From NCBI RefSeq assembly GCF_018139145.2, contig NC_059478.1, forward strand, positions 1,426,001 through 1,490,000: a stretch of 64,000 nt of DNA, in the 5' to 3' direction. Of the stretch, positions 10,535 through 24,100 are shown piece by piece. Source of the DNA: Gymnogyps californianus (Eukaryota > Chordata > Aves > Accipitriformes > Cathartidae). The notes beneath the pieces are model-generated. The model was given only the letters and a program-made list of their open reading frames with translations. It ran no database searches and was not told the DNA's origin. The translations under genes and the position numbers were made by a program. Position 1 is the first letter of the stretch; each line of letters opens with the position of its first letter.

Positions 10535-13088
10535 TCAAATTAATCTTCCTCAATTTGAATCTGTTTTGCCCATGATGGTAATCGGTGAGTGATCTCCCTG
10601 TCCTCATCTGACCCATGAGCTTTTTAATCTTATTTTCTCCCCCTGTCTTGCTGAGGAGAGGGAACGAGAGAGCTGCTTGGTAGGCACCTGGTGGCCAGTG
10701 AAGGTCAACCTACCACATATTGGTGTTTCTAAAATGAGGTGAAATGTGCATTGAGGGGATGCCTCCACATGATCAGCACTGTGACAGCATCTTGTGCTGG
10801 CTTTTTTGGTTTTTTGCCTCCTCATTGAGCTAGTTAAGGGCACCAAGCTAGTAGAAAGCTCAATGAATAATAATTTTTTTTCCTGGGTTCATTTTCTGCC
10901 AAATGAGCATCATGAATAGCTCACTGAGGTCAGGTGAGCACCCATGCCGAAGGCGTTCAGACTGTGCAGATGTTGCAACATCACCCAGGCCAGGACTGAG
11001 GCCAGGGGTTTGTTGATACCAATCAGTTCAAGTTGAAAGTATTGTGAAATCACATAAATGAAAGTAATGTTTGAAGCACTAAAAAGAAAGGAAAACAAAC
11101 ACTATGAACAATAGGATTACCAATCTGTATATAAAAGAGAAATGTGCAAGTGTACTCTCCAACATAAAATTCAAAATTACATCAGCACACTTGTCTGTCC
11201 TCCTCAGACTCTTCAAGAAGTCCCAGATCTATTTCAGACTACTGTGTAGCTGAAAAAAATGAAATAATAAGTAATTTTGTTATGTCACAGGGAATAAAAA
11301 TGAAGTACGTCTGGATCTCAGAAGACTTTCTCCAAGATCTTCAAACTTGATAACGGTGAGCTAATAGTCTTGTCTCTGATTTCTTTCATGAAACTGTCAC
11401 AGTTTTGTTATGTGTTTGATCCCAAAGCATCAGTATTGACATCTCTTAAGCCTAAGCCTACTTATTGACTTAAATTTAAGTCTTAGTTCAGTGAAGGGAA
11501 CTTAAAGACCTGGTTAAGTAATTTGCGAGACAGTTTAAGTTATTTAGGATGTACTAAAATGAAATGAGGACTATGAACTTAAACAAATGTGTTTAAAAGT
11601 ATCTGAATATTTATTAAAAAATGGGTTCATGATGGTGCAGATGCCTGCCTCGGACATTGCCCTAGATTTGTAACTCATGACTGAACTAACAGTACCAGCT
11701 TGATTTCTAATTCACTCTTTGTATTCAAGTTTTATACCTTTGCAAGAAATTTTTCAGTGTTGCTCATAGAAGCGATGGCTGGTGCCTTACTGAGCCTCCC
11801 ACCACCTCATTTCACAGATAATGACCCTGAGGATTAGGCCCGTAGACACCGTGGTTGCCAGGAACTCCACAAGCAGCTGTTGTGATCTTTCAGACTCTTT
11901 TAATCTATCCCTTGGGATGCTCAAAATAGCAAACATTGGTTGATGGTAGCTTCAGTGAAGCAGGGCTTCCTGCAGCAAGCAGAAACATGACAGTTGCATC
12001 ATATATAATCAAAGGACCGTATCTGCTGTACAACTTTTTATGAGGCATCTGAAAAACGCCTTAGGAATAATAGAACAATAGCTGTTATTTTCTAAATGTA
12101 ATTAAAAATGGTACTTAACCAAAACCAAAGAACAGACCCCCCCCAAGCCTTTCTTGAAAAATATTTCTACACTTGCACACACATATTTACCACGACTTTC
12201 ATTCTTCGCAGGATATTTAATGTTTCTGTAGCTAAATTTTTTAGATATGTGCAGTATAAATGACAGAAGTTACCTCAAGACAAAGGACAAGACTTTTTTA
12301 TTCTCTGGCAGAGAAAGGAAAATTAAGACCTTTTTTCCCCTGTGATTTTTTTTTTTTAATCTTTTAGACTTCTTTTAAAGCAGTAGTTGGATTTAACACA
12401 TTCCTCTTTCACAAACACAGAGAAAAAATATACACAATAAAATGCTAGGCAAAAGTATTATGTTTTTGTCAATGCAGAAGAAATGGCCTGAATTATGCTC
12501 AGATTTCACGTGTGTTCTATGGATAGGAATACTCATAGATACTGTCCTTCAATAGAATGTTGCTTGAACTGTTCAGAAAGTTTTCAACAACAACAGAGTC
12601 AAACTGACTTCTGACAATAAAATAAAACAAAGCGTTCTCCAGAGTCACATGATCCCATTTCACGGGATAATAATTGGATAATACCATAGAGGCTTCTGTT
12701 GGTGTGTATGACTCTGCAAGCGCCCAGAGAAAATCTATTGTTTACACCTTGGCCTAGAAAAATAAAAAAGCACACAACGAGTTTATGCTACTCTTATAAA
12801 AGACTAAATGGAATATTCCGTGTTCCCTTTTTACGAAATAACTGGGGACTCTACACTAATGCAACTGGGACCAATACCTATACAAACAACTTTAACATTT
12901 TTGCTAGCTGCTGAACAGAGCATCTGATCTGATGCCACTAGTCTTTTAGAATCCAGCATAAATGTCATTTACCACATGGCATAAACTCCATCAACCTTGC
13001 ATTCAGAAACAAAGAGACAGACAGACAAACCCCTTGCCAATCAAAAAGACCTCCCTGTGCAATGATGAGCTTCAGTGTAAAACATTAA

Positions 13089-13130
13089 TATATAACTGTA
13101 AATATATATAGATATATATATAAAATAACA
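13089..13130. repeat. TA-rich microsatellite
   Basis: An alternating TA run broken by ACTGTA and GATA interruptions, roughly 42 bp long. Confidence 0.7.
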
Positions 13131-15169
13131 TCAGTTGACTTCTCAAATGTGTCTCAACAGAAGCCCAGCAATACAGACAACATGATTTACATAACAGCTT
13201 GAATATTTTAAGTAAAACAAATTAAACTACCATGCAAACAATTAAAATTACTCTATTTTTGTTTGAGGAATAAAGCAAGACCACCCACTAAAGTAGTCCA
13301 ACTCATACTAATCCAATTGTAAAGAGACACCCCTAATTCACTTAGCAACAGGAAACAGAATTTTCAAAACTTGTATTCGCAATGTCTCACTACCTCTCTG
13401 CCACCAAACCTATCTGAAACCCAGCAAAGAAGCAATTGCAGATGGTGGGGACCATGGACTGATCTCCCTTTGTCCACAACTTCTTTTGAAGTCCTTTTCC
13501 CTTTCATGGAAACATGGGGATAGGGATCTAGGATTGGGAAAACAGGGTTTCTAGCGGTATATATTTCAAGCTATTTCCAATTTGATTAGAAGCAGAAATA
13601 TAAGACAATCTACATAGAGACCCTCGTGCACCTTCTCTTCGTTCCTCACTGAGGTTAGCATTTAGAGGAAGTGTTGGAATTAACAATGGGTTGTAGAACT
13701 GCAAGGATCAAATGCAAGTTATTCAGGAACATAGATTGGCGTGGTGATGTTATCCAGTAAGGTCCCAGTAATTCTAATATATTCTAAACAGCTTCTTATT
13801 ATTTTAGCTATTATTTTGCTATTCCAGTAAAAAAAAAGAAAATTGTTTTTAATTACTATTGTAGTAATTCAAAGATTCATCCAAAGACTAAAAAATACTC
13901 TCTGAATTTTGTTCAAAGCTTTATCAGCTAGGAATAAAAGAGTACTAAATACATTTTAAGCAGCACTTCAGTTTGCATAGACAGATATTGGCATAGCTCT
14001 AGTCACTTGCTGTATGTATTTGTAATAAAGATGGATTATCACCTCCTCATACTCCCCATGTCTTTCAGAGTACAGTTAATACAAACAGATGCATCTGGAC
14101 TTTGCATTGAATTAAGTGGTATTTTTTATTGCAAATCCCTTAAATTAGAATTACTAGAACTGGTCATTGAAAGGAATGAAACTATAGTCAAAAAACAAAT
14201 TAAAGCTATACAATACAGACACTGGCTTTAAGAAGTTAATTTTTTTCCAACGGAAGCATTAGATCTGATCTAAAACCACTGTCATTTGTGAGTCAGCTGG
14301 AATCTTATGGGTTTCTTACTTTAATTCAGCTATATTATTATAACCAAACTATTTTTAAAATGGCAAACTCATTCATCATATGTTTATAAATGACAGAGAA
14401 TATTCCAATTCACATTTCTCTGTTTTTCTTCAAATTTCAGATGAAATCTGTGAAAATACAACAGTCTGACAAGTCATAGGGTATCATAGAGTTCATAATA
14501 TATCCTGGATACTCACGATAAAAAATGTTTTCTTCATAAACTGAAGAACTTGTTTGCTTTCATATTAAGGTAATTATTTTATTTCCTTTAACTTCAATTG
14601 CTTTAGGAAAACCTCATAAAAACCATGAAGTGTACCAAAGATATGACAGGCCAAAGAACTTCACCTTGCCAAACAAAAAGCAGAACCTAACAGAAAGTAC
14701 CAACCTCTGACGGCCAAGGAGTCCTTTCAACCACTGTCCATGGGCATGCCTTCAGCTGGGAGTTTTACACATGTTCTTTCCTATTTCAGGAACCAAGGCC
14801 ATTGAGTTCAGCTTTTTTTAGTTCACTATTTGCTCTACTGACATATGACAGGTCATCTGCTTGGTTTCCTGATTGGCGACTTTCTGGCCCATGCACCCAT
14901 GTTTCCTTCTATGAAGAAGACAGTAGGTGTAGGGATGATGCCTACCTGTGTCTTGTCCGAACAAAATGTGGCCAGAGCACAAACATAGGGACCAGGATTT
15001 TAGAAAGCAGCACAGACAACATCTGTCCTAAAATATATCAGCAATTATAATCACTGTAACTTTCATAACAGATCTTAAATTATTATAAGATACTAAAAAG
15101 CATTTTTGGAGGCATACAGAAAACAGATTCTAAGGATTGATTGGTATTAAATATTTAAGTTACATTGTG

Positions 15170-15187
15170 AGCGTGCCTAGGCACGCT
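15170..15187. repeat. 18-bp perfect palindrome
   Basis: AGCGTGCCTAGGCACGCT is its own reverse complement with no spacer. It is GC-rich and contains four CpGs in an AT-rich, CpG-poor setting, so it stands out. It could be a dimeric factor-binding site or a remnant of a repeat end. Confidence 0.8.
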
Positions 15188-17532
15188 GACCTAATAGTAT
15201 ACCCTCTACACAAGGGATATGAAAAGGAAGATGCTAGTTTTAATATATCCTTCATTTCGTAATAAAGGGCCAAAAGGCAACGCAACGTAAAGGTGATGTA
15301 AAATATAAAAGAGGCTAAGGATCACCACAACAATATATACCAAAGCTCTGCCTCCCACCAGCACTGTGTTGCTACTTTACTTGGAATAAAAAACAATGCA
15401 AAATACACAGCACACGTGGACAAAAAAAGAAAGAAAGAAAAAAAAGAAACAGATAAACCTATCAGATGGACAGATAAAAAAATCTTTGTTAAACTAATGA
15501 TTTATCTGTGGTGCTATCCACTACCTGTAGTGAAGCTATGTACCTGCGGTTTTAATTGCAATGTATTTTTTGTACTTTTTTCGTAGTTATCTTTCATATG
15601 AGAAATAGATGTTATTATACTCTTAATGTTCACCTTGCTATGATAATATTGCATATACAAGGTTGTGATATATCAAAAACTTTAATTAAGTGTTGCTATG
15701 ACTTTCTGTAGTTATGAGCTGTAGGTCCCAATAGGCAAAGAGATAAATAAAAGAACCACAGTTTGTATGCATTCCTTTAACAGCCTTCACCCATTTCATG
15801 GATATTTGCACTACAGAAAGAAAAGGGGTCATATTAGCTTCAGTAATAGAGGCATGAAATTCAGAAATAACTAAATTTTGTGTGTTTACAGCTTCTGAAT
15901 ACTTAGATTTTGACTTAATTTTAGCAAATAACAGTATTGCTGCTGGGTGAAATTAGACAAACTGTTTCAGCTCAAAACAGTGGGTATTTTTGTGGAGGTT
16001 TTTTTGGTTGAGTTGCCAATTTCAGATAACAGAGGCTTGGTAATGAAAATGTTGAAATAACTTTAACAGCCCAAATGGCACCACTGCAATAAACTGCAGC
16101 ATAAAAATTCAAACGTTCTTAGAGCTTATCAACTTGGCTTAAATGGAGCAAAGCCTTACTTAAGTATCATCTTTTTATTTGTTCAGATTCAGCATATTTT
16201 ACAAACAGAAATGTAAGACAATATTAAAAAAGCAATGATTGTTGGGCACTGAGTCCTTTCCTTTCTTTACATTAAAAATAGATTGTGAAATGGAGCTCAT
16301 ACTCAAAAAAATCTCAAAGCAATAGTGGAGTAATACAGCCATCCATAAAGTAAAACATTATCATGATCAGTTCTTTTAATGGGTTTGATTTTTTCTCTCC
16401 CCAAAGTCTCCCCCATAATGAGATCTAGCAGAGTGAATGCACCCACTAAGAACCAAATCTTGGTATCTGCATCGTGAGGGCTAACATCTTATCCCACAAT
16501 GAATCCCTCTGCCCCTTATACCAGATACTTGTGAGATAAACACGACTATAACAACGTACACCTACATTGAACTTACCTAACTGACCTCAGAAAGGACACA
16601 TTGGAAGCTACAATACCATGACAGTTTCAACTTGAAATTCAGGACTTTAGTCCTTTTTGAGCAGGACACAACACTTTTGTAGGTGCTAGATTAAAAATAC
16701 ACCCAAATTGTGGTCACTCTAAATTCCTGAGGAAGTAAAGATATTCTTCTAGTAAAGGAACTATTCTAGCAAATAAATTTTCTTTGTTTACTGAATTATT
16801 ATTATGGAGAGTTTCACTTTATTTTTCTTCTCTGGCTTGGCTAATTTCACACTCTAGTAGAGTGATTTAGACTTTGACCCATTTTAACATTTTATCTCTC
16901 TTTTCGTAGCAATGTCAATGATATGCAAATCAATTGTAATTAATGTATGATATCCTAAAGGCAGTCCATGAATGCAAGGATTCAAAGATGCTGGCAGTAA
17001 CATTTATCTAGACTATTGTATCTCAGATTTTTATCTGTTAAAGAAGAATCAGGATGAATGGGCATGCTGTTTTCCTCATTTAGATTTAGCTGCATTGTAC
17101 AGATCTGTATTTTCTAGTTTCTGGAGGAAGTTAACAGCTTTATATAAGAAGTAAAAGCAAACATTGAAAATTCAGATCTAAAGCGATCTACTTACCCACC
17201 CAAGACAACTCTTGTTGTACTACTCTGTCCTATCCAGATGGCATTAAGACTATAATAAAAGACTTTGCTTCAGACACTTTAAATTGTTACTTTTGTTCTT
17301 TCATGTTAGACACATCTTCTAACATTTACAGCATGTGTTAGAATAGGAGACTATCGGTTAATCTGTTGTCTTTACGAAGGTCTAATGTTTAAGTTGAAGC
17401 AGTTAAACTGATATATCAAGCGTATTACACAGCAGGAGTAACACAGCCCAGAGAAGTATCTTGTGAAATTTATATCATATAATAAGGATGTAAAGTATCT
17501 GACACTTTCAATTAATATCCTTTATCAACAGT

Positions 17533-18066
17533 TGTGGTGGTTTGACCTTGACCAGACCCCCACCCAGCTGCTCTCTCACTCCCCCTCCTGAACAGGAGGG
17601 TTGTGGGGGGTTGTGGTCAGTCCCTAATGGCTCCTCTCTCACACTCCTTCCCCCTCATGCTTTTCCCCTGCTCCAGCGTGGGTCCTTCCTACGGGCTGCA
17701 GCTTTCTTCAGGGAATATCCACCTGATGTGGCTTGGGGTCCTCCACGGGATCTCTTCTCTGGTGCCTGGAGCACCGCCTCCTCCTCCTCCTCCTCCTTCT
17801 CTCGCCTTGGTGCTGGCAGGGCTGTTTCTCACACTCACTGTTGTGCAGCATTTTGCCCTTAATTAAGCATGCTTTCCCAGAGCTGTCACCAGCATCACTG
17901 ACAGGCTCAGCTGTGGCTGCGGTGGGGCTGTTGCAGAGATGGCTGGAACCGGCTGGGACCGGCTGGAACCGGCTGCGTCTGGCACGGGGCAGCCCCTGGT
18001 CTCCTCTCACAGAGGCCACCCTACAGCACGCCCACTGCCAACACCTTGCCACAAGCACTCAATACA
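17533..18066 (-). mobile_element. Internally deleted ERV LTR, minus strand
   Basis: On the plus strand it runs from TGTGGTGGTTTGACC to ACTCAATACA, giving TG...CA ends. On the minus strand its start, TGTATTGAGTGCTTGTGGCA, matches the start of the 9712 LTR. The flanks ACAGT (17528-17532) and ACAAT (18067-18071) form a 5-bp target-site duplication with one transition. At 534 bp it is half the length of its relatives. The whole R region with the poly(A) signal, which lies between the family's 3' end and its U3 repeats, is missing. Three copies of a 10-bp unit GGCTGG(A/G)ACC lie at 17941-17970, and a (CTC)n run lies near 17782-17800. The TATA position reads TTAATTAAG. Frames of 87-123 codons here are by-products of GC-rich U3 sequence. 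Confidence 0.8.
17941..17976. repeat. 10-bp tandem repeat in LTR
   Basis: GGCTGGAACC, GGCTGGGACC and GGCTGGAACC follow one another, then a partial GGCTGC copy. It lies within the U3 part of the minus-strand LTR. Confidence 0.85.
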
Positions 18067-19276
18067 ACAATACTATTTTATTGAATATATGTGGAAATGC
18101 ATAAGTTTATGTATATGCACGTTTCAAATCAGGTAGCTACTGCTTTTAGAGATAAGAAGAGAGGACAAAAATAAATTAAGAGGAAGTAGTGAAATCCAGA
18201 CTGTTCCCAGTATAAAGATCCATAAGGATACTGCTACTGTATTTTTTTGAGAAAAAGGACAGTTTGGCCTGGATTATTGGCATGTTACATAAAGTGAAGC
18301 AGATTATAGAACTTCTTCAGCCATCCACAGATCACAATGTAAAGATTTTGAGTTATATACAAATGTTTGTTTTGTAAATTAAACACAGTAGACAAATCCA
18401 AACCTTACACACTCAAGTTCCAAGCAGAAATGATACAGAAGACAGATACAAAAGCCAACTGTTTGATAGAGTTCAATAGAATTACTCATACATATAAAAT
18501 AAGCATGGGTATATTGAAATCAAGACTTTATTATATACTTTATTGATATATGATTATACATATTGATATAATTGATAACTCTTTTTGGATTACTGTGATT
18601 GTTAAAATGAAAAAAAAGAAGTTACCTACCTAGGGTAAAAACTATCACGCGAAAGAAAGATCCGTAGTGACATCAGAGCCCAATCTTTTTTGTTTCTTTT
18701 TTTTTTCTAACCTTGTTTTCAAGTTTGAGTAATTTTAGCATACAGAAGAAAATAACGCTATCATCAAACACATTGTCCTGCAAACAAAACTAAAAGTATC
18801 AGTCTTTAATTTTTTTTAGATACTTTTGCCTACTTTCTTTTCTTAAAAAAACCAAACCAAACTGAGACATAAATAACTTCTTTTTCTCAAAGACATGTCT
18901 CTACTTTACATCCTGGATGTGACCAACAAAGCCATGAACTCTGGAAAATGCTCTCATTCAGAATGGAAAGAGGACTTCAGGGACTTCTGCAACCAAAATG
19001 AAGGCTGTAATAACTGAGTTCCTGAATAATTTTATCTGACAAATCCTTATTCTGAGCTATGATATTTCAGACTCATCTGCATCATAATCTAGTTTCCTCA
19101 TGCTTTGTGTTATGATACTTCATGTTATCACAAAACCTTATTTGGTAATCAAAAAATTATTCTTAAGTAAATCCCATGCACTGTCTCTTAGCGTAAGAAG
19201 GAAATGAACCATCATTGTTAGCAGATCACAGTAGATGTGCTAGAGTTAATATAAAACTTCACATCGTTAATGATGA

Positions 19277-19348
19277 TAAGACAGAGAGACAGAAAGAGTG
19301 AGAGAGACAAAGCAAGAGACGGACAGAAAAAGGGAGAGGGGAAAAAAA
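19277..19348 (+). repeat. GA-rich purine tract
   Basis: An irregular (GA)n-like run of about 70 bp, almost all purine with a few C and T interruptions. Confidence 0.65.
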
Positions 19349-21049
19349 TGCTAGTTGATTTTTCTGTTAGATAAACAGCCATTAGTGGTGTAACATCAGA
19401 GCTCTATTGTACAGACAAAACTTAAAACCAAATGGGGTTTGTGAAACAGGGAAAGGAAAGGGAGGCTGAGTAACTGTATAAGTCAGAAATGTGCACCCCA
19501 TCTGCCAGTGCTAGTGAGGGAACGAGGAGAGGGAAAGAGGAAAGGTCACCTCTTAGCTCTATCATTAAATTTATTGTGCTAGAGAAACTAAGAGCTAGAT
19601 ACAATTTTTTAAACTTTCTGATGTTTCTCCCGTTATGATTAAATTGCTGGTGTGAGTGTGTGTGTGTGTACTGCAATAGCCCGTTTGAGCTTAACCAATA
19701 TTCCCGGACCTCAGTGAGAATATTTCCCTCTCCCTTTCAGTCTCTGAATGCAGCACAGACTCTTTACAATAAAGAAAACGCATACAAAGAAATGCTAACC
19801 AACCTTACAAGAAGAATGTGTACAGCCATATGGTTAACAGTGCAGTATCTCTTCAGAGATAAATCCATCTTGTTAACAATCAACAGACCCTGAGGATTTA
19901 CTGAAGTTAGGATACAGCTATAATAGTTGCTCTTCTTTAGGGATAAATTCATCCAACAGTTAAATTGTTCACGAAAGAGACTGAACAAGTAACAGCTCTA
20001 GTAACAGACCAGTAAGTTATCTGAGCTATGCACAAAGAGAGAAAAGGCTAAAAGCAGACAAGGATAGCTCAAAATTTGTGATAGAGATATGTGTGTGCAG
20101 ATATATGTGTGGAGGGGAGTAAGCACGCTCATGCCTTTTGTAGTATACTTATGCAAGCACACATAAGTAAGACAGTGAGAAAGGAAGAACTAACACAGAG
20201 GATAAGAGAGCAGGGAAATAAAAGCAACACAGAAAAAACTTTTAATGGAAAAGACAAGAAAATGAAAGTTCCTGAGTGGCTTTAAGGGTACTTAAGACTA
20301 TGAGAAAATATATCCTCTCCTGCTTTTTAATCCATCTTTGATAAAACAGGTTACTACCCTCATGCATATACTTTACCCTAGCATATCCTGATAGCCATTA
20401 ACAGGTCATGTATTTTTTTGTTTGCCCATATTCTAGAAGAAACATTTAAGAAGGCTTTGCAGGTATTCATGTAATACTAGGGTATGTCTGCACAGAACCT
20501 GATAATTATACGCAAGAAGTTTCTTTCCATTGTAAACTGAAAAGCAGAATTTAAAGCAAAATGTCCAATATTTCCAATGTCACTATGTCTACAGGCTGCT
20601 GTAGCACGTCAGGTAACATTAGGCTGAGAAAACATATCACATGTGCTCTGCTCTTCCGTGGCTATTGTGGGACTGCATCCCTCGCCAGGGAGGACTCTGC
20701 CCCTGCTTGCCTTGGCTCCCAGCTGGAGCAGCCCACTCTGTAACAAGGGCTAAATTGCCTGAGTAAGGTCCTTCAACTACTGTCTGAAAAGCAGGAATTG
20801 GCATGTTATTTATCTGTTTCCATTCCCATTATTTGTTAATAACCAGCTGTGAATTTCTGTATTTGACTAACTTATCTTTATAATAACGCTCAGTTGGAAT
20901 TTTTGCAGGTGAGATATATGAAAGGATATCTGCTCATAGATCTGGCAAGGTATGTTTTATGCACCTATTTTTTTTTCTTTTCCAAAGTCATAATGAAAAC
21001 TCATAACATTGTGAACTAGCTGTCTGCAGGGAAAAAAGGAATGACTGGA

Positions 21050-21100
21050 TCAGGTCGATCAAAACATTACGTTTGTCAGGTGAATCAAAACATTACATTT
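21050..21100 (+). repeat. Tandem duplication, 26-bp period
   Basis: The segments 21050-21074 and 21076-21100 match at 22 of 25 positions (core ATCAAAACATTAC). This is a local duplication. Confidence 0.75.
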
Positions 21101-24100
21101 ATACAAGTACAGGGACTTCTAACTTTTTATCCTTTCATTTGCTGTAAGAAACAGTGAATACGTCCTTCCATGAGTTAAACTTTTAGGTCTAACGAATTAT
21201 GCTAGGTCAGTGGTACCTGGACACTTCTAGAGACTACTTTACATTTTCAAAGTGCTGTATAAGCATTAACTACATCCTGTTAGCACAGTCAATGTGGCAA
21301 AGTTGCGCTGAGCTGCTTATCAGATAGCAGTATAAGATGCCATTTGACTTTTACAGAAATCACCGAGAGATTTTGAATCAGCAGCTTACAAAGTAAAAGG
21401 ACAAGAACAAAACCTGAGAGCAAATATAACCTTTGTAATATGACAGATTTGACCATCAACAGCTTTCAAAACATAAAGATATTCTCATCAGCTTAAATGG
21501 AAAGGAAAAAAAAGACAATAAATGGGAGTATTGAATAATAACTCCATTAGCCACATGGAGATGCAAAACTTGCTATCCAGTGTGGGTTACAAGTGAAAAC
21601 AGCTATTAATCTGGCATTTGTCAGGCTATGGTTGTATATATCTATATTGTATCTATCTTTCTTTTTTTTTACCAGCTTCTTAAGTGATGTCATTTTGCCA
21701 GATTGTATCCCTAAATTAGAAAGTAAAGGATATATCTACGAACTGTTTCCAAAAGGGAACTCTTTAGCACACAGGGCACAATAGACAAGAAAGCAGATAA
21801 ACCTACAGCTCATCTCTGCAAGATCCAGGCAACATGAAATCTCTATTCTCTTTTGTCAGGTTCCACCAAGCCAATGTTTATTGCTATTATTTTAAAGGTA
21901 TTGAGGGAGTATGGGGGCAAAGGAGAAATGTCATATTATACACACAAACGGAACGTAATTTTTTTGCCAACGGCTCTTAAATAACACAGTCTAAACCTAT
22001 TAATCCAGTTCTCATTTTATGTTAACTGCTAACTGCTTAACTAAGGTTGATCCCTCTCAGGTGAAGATAATGTTCATGGGATTTCAAGCAACAAGAACCC
22101 CACATTACAGTAAATTAAATTTGTATAACTGGAAATTAATGGATTATTTTATTATACTAAGTACAGCAGATATTTTAGTCCACTTTCTGAAATATATTAT
22201 TATATAGTCGCTGGTAGTATCCATTGCAGGAATATTCTCACAGGAGGTACATTACTAGCAGAATCTCTCTTCCTCCTTGTGCAATAAGTGAACGAAGCAG
22301 AAGCTGAAGCTGGCCGCCTGAACAGCCCTTCAGATGAAGAGAGCTCTGAATTGGGACACAAATTTGAATCAGTTTCTTTATTAACTAATTTCTGATCATA
22401 CATGCAGGCAAAGGAGCGCAATCTGGAGCAAGTAGGAGATTTTTAGATCATTGAAGCTCCTTTTTGTTCTGTAACCCTGCTTTATTGGCCCAAAGATGGT
22501 CCTGTTTTGAACTAAATGTATTGGATCAGCAGACAGATGCTTTAGGACAGAGGCCTTTGAATTAGATAGTCTCTTTTTTGCCAGGGCCCTGAGAGCATCC
22601 CACTGCTGCCTGGGAGACCTTATCCCAGGCCGCCAAACTCCCAGGAGATGAGGGTTGCACTGTAGCAGAGTGCTGTAGGTGCCTTTCCCCTAGTATTGGA
22701 AAGCCCTTGCCTCTCACTAGTAAACCTTTGTGCATGTGAACCTGTCTCAACATCTTGCATGCAACACTGCTCAGGGCCGTATGTTTGTGTTTTGCTACCC
22801 TGCATAACCCCGCTCTTAAATTAGAAAAGACGGTTGGTCAGAAGGATGGAGTAGCACTTTCTTGAGGAACTCCTCTCAAAAACGTGTTTGGGTGGGGAAA
22901 TATCTAAATGATTTCCCTATGGATTCCTGTTGCCTCATTCTATCAGAAAAGTATCAAGATTAGCTACAGGATCTGATCTAAAATCAGTTTTATGGTAATC
23001 CAGGAAAAACTGTATAGAAGTTCTTAAATATATAGAAGATCCATTTTTCACCCAGTCTTTCTGTAAACTCAGTCTTAGGTCTTTCCAACATTAGCTGCAC
23101 CTATAGAACCCATGTAAAATCTGGATTCTGCAATACCTTTCACTAGAGGCTTTATTACCTCTTCTTTGGAAGCTTCACTTTGTTGTTACAGATACAAGAA
23201 GAATAATTTTCTCCTTGTTCTATTAATTTATTCCAGTCCAGTTCTTCCACCTCCTTGTGGATATTGTTAGGTTATGTGATTAAAGGCTCATCTCCATGAA
23301 TACACAGAGGAACAAGGCAGGCAGAGGAACACCTCAGCAGAGCTAATGTGTGTGTAGGGTGTAGGTATGTACATGTGCTAATTCAAAATACATGCCCAGC
23401 CTCACTATGGGCTGGACCTGGGGACATGGAGGTGCAGCACGTGTGTCAGGCTACTGGATTTGGCAGATCTGACATATGTAGTTCTTACACACCTTCCAGG
23501 CATTCTGGAGGGGAAGAAAAGGGAAAGGCTACAATGACATCGTTTGTTTCCTTCAGCAGGTAACATTACATTTATTTCCTAATTTATCTTCTGTCTTTTA
23601 AACTACATAGGTGATTTTAAACTCTGCTACAGGCCAGATGTGTAACAGGCTTAGAAACTCACCTCCCTGTGCTCTGGTATCTGTGTTTATATTGAGAGCA
23701 TAGCATATATTGTTATGTAGTTTTGCAAACTGTCACCAAAAAAATTGCTTTAAAATGTTGAATTATAATATATTTTTATATTCCTCCCTTCCCTGTTTTT
23801 CAGCCAGGGTGGCTGACCAACATTTCAGCAAGGATTTAAGGTTATTTTACATAAGACTGTAATTATAAATCCACCAGAAACTCTGGATTTTCAGACAAAG
23901 GAAATACATAAGCTCGAAAGCAATGCAAGCAGAAATGGAGATAAGTCTATGCACAGAGCTGACGAAAGGAAGGCGAAGATGGAGCTTGTTACAGTTACTT
24001 CTATCACACTGGGTAAAACTGATAAGGAATGAATGAGACTCAGCTGTCATGAATATTGCCTGAAACAGTGACAAGCTACTTTAAGGTGGATCCAGATTCC

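Larger units (their letters stand above)
9712..10717 (+). mobile_element. ERV LTR of about 1 kb, plus strand
   Basis: The element begins TGCATTGGGTTTATGTGGCA and ends in CCACA, giving TG...CA termini. It shares its 5' start, GC-rich U3 body and TATA region with the LTRs at 17533-18066 and 29038-30040. A TATA-like TATTTAA lies at 9891-9897, and AATAAA at 10529-10534 sits in an AT-rich R region near the 3' end. Between them are degenerate 43-49-bp tandem units (10196-10332). A 162-codon plus-strand frame (9997-10485) and several antisense frames here come from this repetitive, stop-poor sequence and are not genes. Flanks TAGGT (left) and TATTG (right) do not form a clear target-site duplication, so the element may be a 5' LTR with lost internal sequence or an old, decayed solo LTR. 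Confidence 0.85.
10718..17532. other. AT-rich noncoding sequence
   Basis: No frame longer than 82 codons after the LTR and no recognisable domain. The first ~350 bases after the LTR are moderately GC-richer and may be left-over ERV internal sequence. A TA-rich microsatellite lies near 13089-13130, a GAAA-type run near 15426-15448 and a perfect 18-bp palindrome at 15170-15187. Otherwise I see nothing. Confidence 0.55.

Noticed and set aside
17542..18136. Frames of 87-123 codons as genes
   Set aside because: They are translations of LTR U3 sequence with a (CTC)n run; no conserved domain.
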